From: Diadophis punctatus similis
Taxonomy: Eukaryota > Chordata > Lepidosauria > Squamata > Dipsadidae
Direction of reading: 5' to 3'
NCBI GenBank assembly: GCA_023053685.1
Contig: JALIGW010000028.1
Location: forward strand, 7,042,501 to 7,106,500
Length of the DNA: 64,000 nt
In this document: positions 25,201 through 31,200 of the stretch, piece after piece
Layout: each line of letters starts with the position of its first letter
Numbering within the stretch: position 1 is the stretch's first letter
The notes under the pieces: model-generated
The model's input: the letters and a program-made list of their open reading frames with translations, nothing else
Databases searched by the model: none
What the model was told of the DNA's origin: nothing
Position numbers and translations under genes: made by a program

Positions 25201-28200
25201 GCAAGCTGTTTTACCAATCAGCCAATCAGAATGCAGAACACAATGCACGATGCAAATCCGTGAAGCAGCGAGACCGTGAAAGGTGAACCGTGATATAGCG
25301 AGGGATTACTGTATACTATATTATACCCTGTGTATGTTCTGGGAAGTCCAGGGAGGGGGGAGGGGGAGATGGGGGGGAGGGATTGGGTGGGGGGGTGGGG
25401 GGAGCGGGGGAGAAAAAAGAAAAAAAATGTTTGTACTTTGTACGTATAAAACTTTTTCATTAAATCAAGACTTGTGGACTTCAACTCCCAGAATTCTCCA
25501 GCCAGCTGGCTGGAGAATTCTAGGAATTAAAGTCCACAAGTCTTAAAGTTGCCAAGTTTGGGGACCCCTGCACTAGACCAATCTAATTGATTTAATCTTA
25601 CAATTAAAGAGAGATTGATGTTACTAGAAGTTCTCTTCTAATCTGTGAAAGTCTGAGTTTCTTTTGGAGCTTCTGCACAAGACTTTGACTAAATAATTCT
25701 GATTTCTTCCTGGAATGAAGGTTCCTATTCCATTTGGAACCTTTTTTTTTTACCTTTTTCCTCCCAAAGAAAAAAAGTATTTTAAAGAAAGAAATACAGA
25801 ACTGATTAATATTAGCAGCACTAGCAGCCTAGTGTAGAAATACTTCACTTTCCAAAAGTGGAAAGAGCATTAATAGCAAATATTAATACGTGCATATCTT
25901 GTCTTTCTAATATTTTCTCTTTAATTAATCTGTGACTGTGTAATGTTTTCTTCTTGCAGCTTCTCTGAGTGGGTAATAAAGGAATGGAATGATCACCAGG
26001 CAGTATTTACTTTCCTTTATGATTCTATTGAGCTCACTGTGGGATTTAAATGGCCCTTAGGTAAGTTGCAAAATAGCAGGAACTCTTACCTGCCTTCTAT
26101 GGCACTTCTATAAAAACTGTTTAAAATTATTTGAATTTAACTGTTCATTGTGGCTATAATGTACCACTATTTTGTGAAATTGTGTTTTTTATTGTAATGG
26201 AACATTTTGCACTAGAAGGATAGTTTGTAAATACTGAATGATCTAAACTGGACAGCTTTAGGGTAGAGACTGACATATCAAGTTGCCTCTCCATATAAAT
26301 ATTCCTCAATATTGGAAATATGTATAGGTGATTATCCAGTTTATTCAGAAGTCAATAAATCTGATTCACACATCGCCCTAAGTCATACCATTTGTAATAG
26401 AAACTCTATACATTACTAGAAATGGAGTAATCCAATTTTGAAGATGTGCTTCACACTGTGTGTGCTTTTTCGTAGATGATGCTACTTTCCAAAACAAGTT
26501 CTACAGGGAGATTGTTAGTCTGAGTTTTGAAACATTATTGGATGGTAAGATTGCAATATTTTATGATCTTAAGAAATAACCAGAGCTTCATGAGAAACAT
26601 ATTGTTTAAATCGAAGAAACTAGGAAAACAGGCTGATATCAGGAATCTTTGCTTTCTAATTTTAGTTTAATTTCTTCTGCAGTATATTCTTTGCATGAGG
26701 AAAATAATAGTCAAAGTTGTGGGGACATGGAAGATTTTACAAGTAACTGATAATACACAGGTCCTTGGTAAAACTATACAAAGGAGACATGTGCATAGAG
26801 TATCAATGATTAAACATTTTGCATTATTTTATTCAGTTGTTATATGCCACCAGGAGTCACTTTGTGTGAGATGGGCAGCCATATAAATGTGATTAATAAA
26901 TAAATAAAATAACATGAAATGATTTAAATATAGCTATAATTTTTGATAATAATTTTTTTACTTGATGTTTTTTCCAGAAACAAAAGCTGCGCCTTCTGCA
27001 AAACTAGTGCATAAGCTTATCTTTCAGTTTATTGACAGTCAGAATTCATGGCAAAAGAAATGCTCAACAGTGTATCAACTTTCTCAGGTAAGGAACTAAT
27101 TATAAGGAAGTCTAGAATTTGTAAACTAATGTAGAATAAAGCACTAATGTAGAATAAATACTGTCATACTGTAGAATGACAGTAAAGCTCTTAAAACTGT
27201 CCTCAAATTTATTATTTTACTGGTTCATGACGCTTATGAGATGAACAAAGACGTTAGAAATTTATAGTGAAGCTTATACGCTCTTGGGGAAAAATCTGGA
27301 TATTACTCTAATGGGTAACTATGGGTTAGACTAGAGCAGCAGTTCTCAACCTGGGGGTCGCGACCCCTTTGGGGGTCGAACGACCCTTTCACAGGGGCTG
27401 GGAGACTTCGCCCGGATGCCGCCATTTGGGTTCTTTTACCCTCTGCGCATGCGCAGAACGCTTTGCGCATGCGCAGAGAGTAAAAGAACTCAAGTGGCGG
27501 GGCAGAGGTGGCGGTGGGGCAGCAGGGTGGGTCGGTGTGGGCGTGGGGCGCAGCATTAGGAAGGTTGCGAACCACTGGACTAGAGTATTATTTTGGTCTT
27601 AGAAGCAGTAACACTTAGCTGACTGATTGCCTTTAGTTATTTGAAGAAGCTAAGTAATGTATTTTTTTCTTATTGTCTGCTTTATTGTTCTACATGCTGC
27701 CTTTAGAGTGCTTTTAGTATAGAACAGAGGTCCCCAACCTTTCCGGCTCTGTGAACCGGCAGCAGTGGTGGTGGCGGGGGGAGAGAATGGTTTCACGCAC
27801 ATATCTGCCGCTTGCACAAATGGAACTTGCCGCTTCCACGGCTGAGTTCCCAACAGGCCTCTGACTGGTACCGGGCTACGGACTGGGTATTGGGGACCCC
27901 TGGTATAGAAAAGCCATACCTTTCTCTGCGATATATTGAGCCATATATTACTCATAATGGGTTGGTTCCAACCACTTGTTTTGCCAAGAGACAACTGCTG
28001 TCAGAAGAATTGAAAAAGGATAAGTTCGGAGGGAGGCAGGGTTAGCCAATTATTAGTACCCAATGCCCTGCACCTCTACCACTTTCTTCCATGTATTCCG
28101 AATAATGGAGATGTTGTCGATGAGGATGCGGATGATGAGAGGAGACTGAAGACTAAAATCACCAGAATTTTTTTAATGAAAAGTTCATTTTGACAAAACA

Positions 28201-31200
28201 TATTTTCTAGACGTCCCAAAGGTGCTTTTTTAAAGAGGCAACTGGACTTTCTGGTTTTTCTTTGAAGACGTTTTGCTTCTCATCTAAGAAGCTTCTTCAG
28301 GCCTCTTGGATGAAAAGTGAAATGTCTTAAAAAAAAAACCAGAAAGTCCAGTTGCCTCTTGAAAAAGCACCTTTGGGACAACCATGACCTGGATGACTGA
28401 GAATCTCCATAGGCATATTTTCTAGAAAATCTATGTGTGTATTAGGATAGTCAAGATTACTTTTATTTTGATTGTTCAACCAGATACTGCATGATCTCTC
28501 TCTCGTGGTGAACCGGTGTCAACTTCTGGGAGAAGAGATAGAATTTCTGAACAAATGGGGTGGAAAATTTTACCTGCTGAAGACTGAAGTGAATGACACA
28601 AAGTAAGTGCTTGTCTGATCTACTTCTGTTTGTATGCTTGGTGCATACAAATAATTTTTTAAAAAAACCCTCTTCCCAGTTTGTAAATACATGTTATAAT
28701 TCAGCCAAATTACTCCATAGTTTTATGCTTAACTGACAACACTGAATTTTTACAATGGTGCATTTTAGAGCAAGAGGCAGATTTGAAGTGATTAAAGGCC
28801 CAGAGCTGGAAACAAAAAGGCTATGAGTTCTAGTTCCTGCCTTAGGCACAAAGTGAGCCAGGTAAAAATCAGTCACTCTCCCTCAGCCTAGTACAAAGGC
28901 AATGACAAATCATTTCTGAAATTGCAGCCAAGAAAACTGGATGGATTTGTCCAGGCAATCGTCAGGAGTCATAATCCGTTTTGCTGAAGGTAGAAAAAAA
29001 AAGTTGAACATTTTTTGGTAAATAGAATTCAAGGGACGTAATAAGGAACAAAAATGCACAGTTATCCAATATGGCAGTGATGGCGAACCTATGGCACAGG
29101 TGCCATAGGTGGCACGTGGAGCCCTATCTGCTGGCACGCAAGCCGTTGCCCTAGCTCAGCTCCAGTGCGCATGTGCGTGCCCGCCAGCTGATTTTTGGTT
29201 TGCGCAGAGGCTCTGGGAGGGCAATTTTGGCCTCCGGAGGGCCTCCGGGGTGACGGGGGGGAGCATTTTTGCACTCCCCAAGCTCCAAGAAAGCCTCTGG
29301 AGCCTGGGGAGGGCGAAAAATGGGCCTACCGGGCCCACTGGAAGTCAGGAAACGGGGGAGTGGGGGGGTCGTGCACGCATGCGCAGGGGGGTGGGGCAAG
29401 TGGGGGGCTTTGAATTATGGGTGTGGGCACGCACGTGCGTGCGATAGCACGCGCGCGCACTATTTTGGCACCCGAGGAAAAAAAGGTTCGCCATCACTGC
29501 AATATGGTATAAACTTTACAAAATTCATAGAAACGCAGTAAATAAAAGAACAGAGAAATATTCAAATAGTGGATTCCAGAACCATGTTAAAATAAATAGT
29601 AAACAAAATAAAAGCTAAAAAGAGTTATGAATATAATATTTTACAGGCAACTTAAAAACAAGCACATCCAACAGGCAGATGTGGTAGAGGGGTTTTTTAG
29701 TAGTAAAGAGTTGAAAGAAGATCTTAATACTCACACAATTTATTTATGTGGACTTACCGTGAGAAAAACATCTAATACGAGTTTTTGTTAACAGTTTTAG
29801 TTATTTATGATAATGATAATTTGTATACCACCTCTCATTGAATTATTATAGATGGATATAATGGGATGCAACAATAAAAACACAATTAAAACAATAATAT
29901 AACAGAATATCTGCAAGGTATATTTATTAAGGAACTTTATTAAGTTTCTGACCATTTATGGCTCTATAATTTCATATTATTTAAAATGTCTCCAGAAATA
30001 AAGTGGAAGCAAACGAAGATTCCTAATAATTAGCAATTAAGTTTTTTTTTAAAAAAACATTAATAGTCCATTGGCCATATCTGAAGTTTCCAAACATTTT
30101 TCAAGAGTAGCCTATTTATAACACATTTATTATATATCAATGAATCCAGGATGTGATTAAAACATGGTAAATAGACATGTCATTCTGTTCTAGGAGAGGC
30201 ACAGCTGATACACCATCTGAAACCTGGCCATTTGAACATTCAGTAAAAAAACAATGTAAAGTATCTGTGAGAGAGAACAAGTTGAATATGGTCAGGATTG
30301 TCTACATCAGCCCTGGACATTTTATAGCCCATGGGCCATATCCAGTACTTTGGCCATCCCTGTCCGGCCCACAGTGGAGGTGGCAGGAGAGTGGGCAGTA
30401 GTGGCCTTCCACAACAGTCCCAGTTTCTCATGTGGCCCCTTGGGAAAATTAATTGCCCATCTCTAGTTTACATGATGAAGTTACTGCAAATAGGCTGAAT
30501 TCACCTTTATTTATTATTTACAAATTATCAATTTAGAATCCAGTTCAGATTATCACTATATCATTTGGTTTGGGTGAAAGATAAAGTTATCCATCCATGT
30601 TCATAATTTTTCATTCTAAATCTGATTGCTTCTCCCAATTATTTCATATGACATTTGGGATTTTGCTTGGTTAGTAACATACATAATTATTAACTTTATG
30701 TATCTCGGGTTTTTTTTCATATGTAGTGTAAGCCTTTTGTTCTCCAGCTCTACACCTCTTGCGAAGTTTGAAGTTGAACTCTCTTTATCTGCCAATTATC
30801 CAACATCTCCAATAGTTTTCACTATCCAAAAATGCACAGGCAGTCTTGGGTGAGTAAAACAAAGATGAATGTCTCGGGGTAATGATATATCGGTGAAACT
30901 CGAAAAATTAGAATATCGTGCAAAGTTCATTTATTTCAGTAATGCAACTTAAAGGTGAAACTTTTAAGACTCATTACATGCAAAGCAAGATAGTTCAAGC
31001 CGTGATTTGTCATAATTGTGATGATTATGGCTTACAGCTCATGAAAACCCCAAATCCACAATCTCAGAAAATTACAATATTACATGCAATCAATAAAACA
31101 AGGATGGTACCTAGAACAATATCTGACCTCTGAAACGTATAAGCATGCATATGTACTCAGTACTTGGTTTGGGCCCCTTTTGCAGCAATTACTGCCTCAA

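Larger units (their letters stand above)
22507..25466 (+). mobile_element. Half-L1 retrotransposon (ORF1 plus ORF2 remnant), copy B
   Basis: Flanked by a perfect 16-bp duplication AAGACTTGTGGACTTC (22491-22506, 25467-25482). The 5' UTR shares CAGCTGTCTGGCGGCTTGGA with copy A, followed by GC-rich sequence and an AAAGATGGCGC box. ORF1 spans 23101-24258. After it come three tandem units of about 80 nt (24380-24600), a probable ORF2 C-terminal relic (24640-24870), a nested mariner MITE (24973-25311), a G-run block (25350-25411) and a tail ending GTTTGTACTTTGTACGTATA plus an AT-rich end. No reverse-transcriptase core is encoded. Confidence 0.9.
22465..25570. mobile_element. Palindromic hAT MITE, split by half-L1 copy B
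   Basis: Outer 8-bp duplication CACTAGAC (22457-22464 and 25571-25578). The left part is 22465-22506 (CAGACGTCTTCAAACTTGGC...) and the right part 25483-25570 (...TTTGGGGACCCCTG). The half-L1 occupies the middle with its own 16-bp duplication. The joined MITE matches the unbroken copy at 60525-60659 in layout. Confidence 0.85.
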
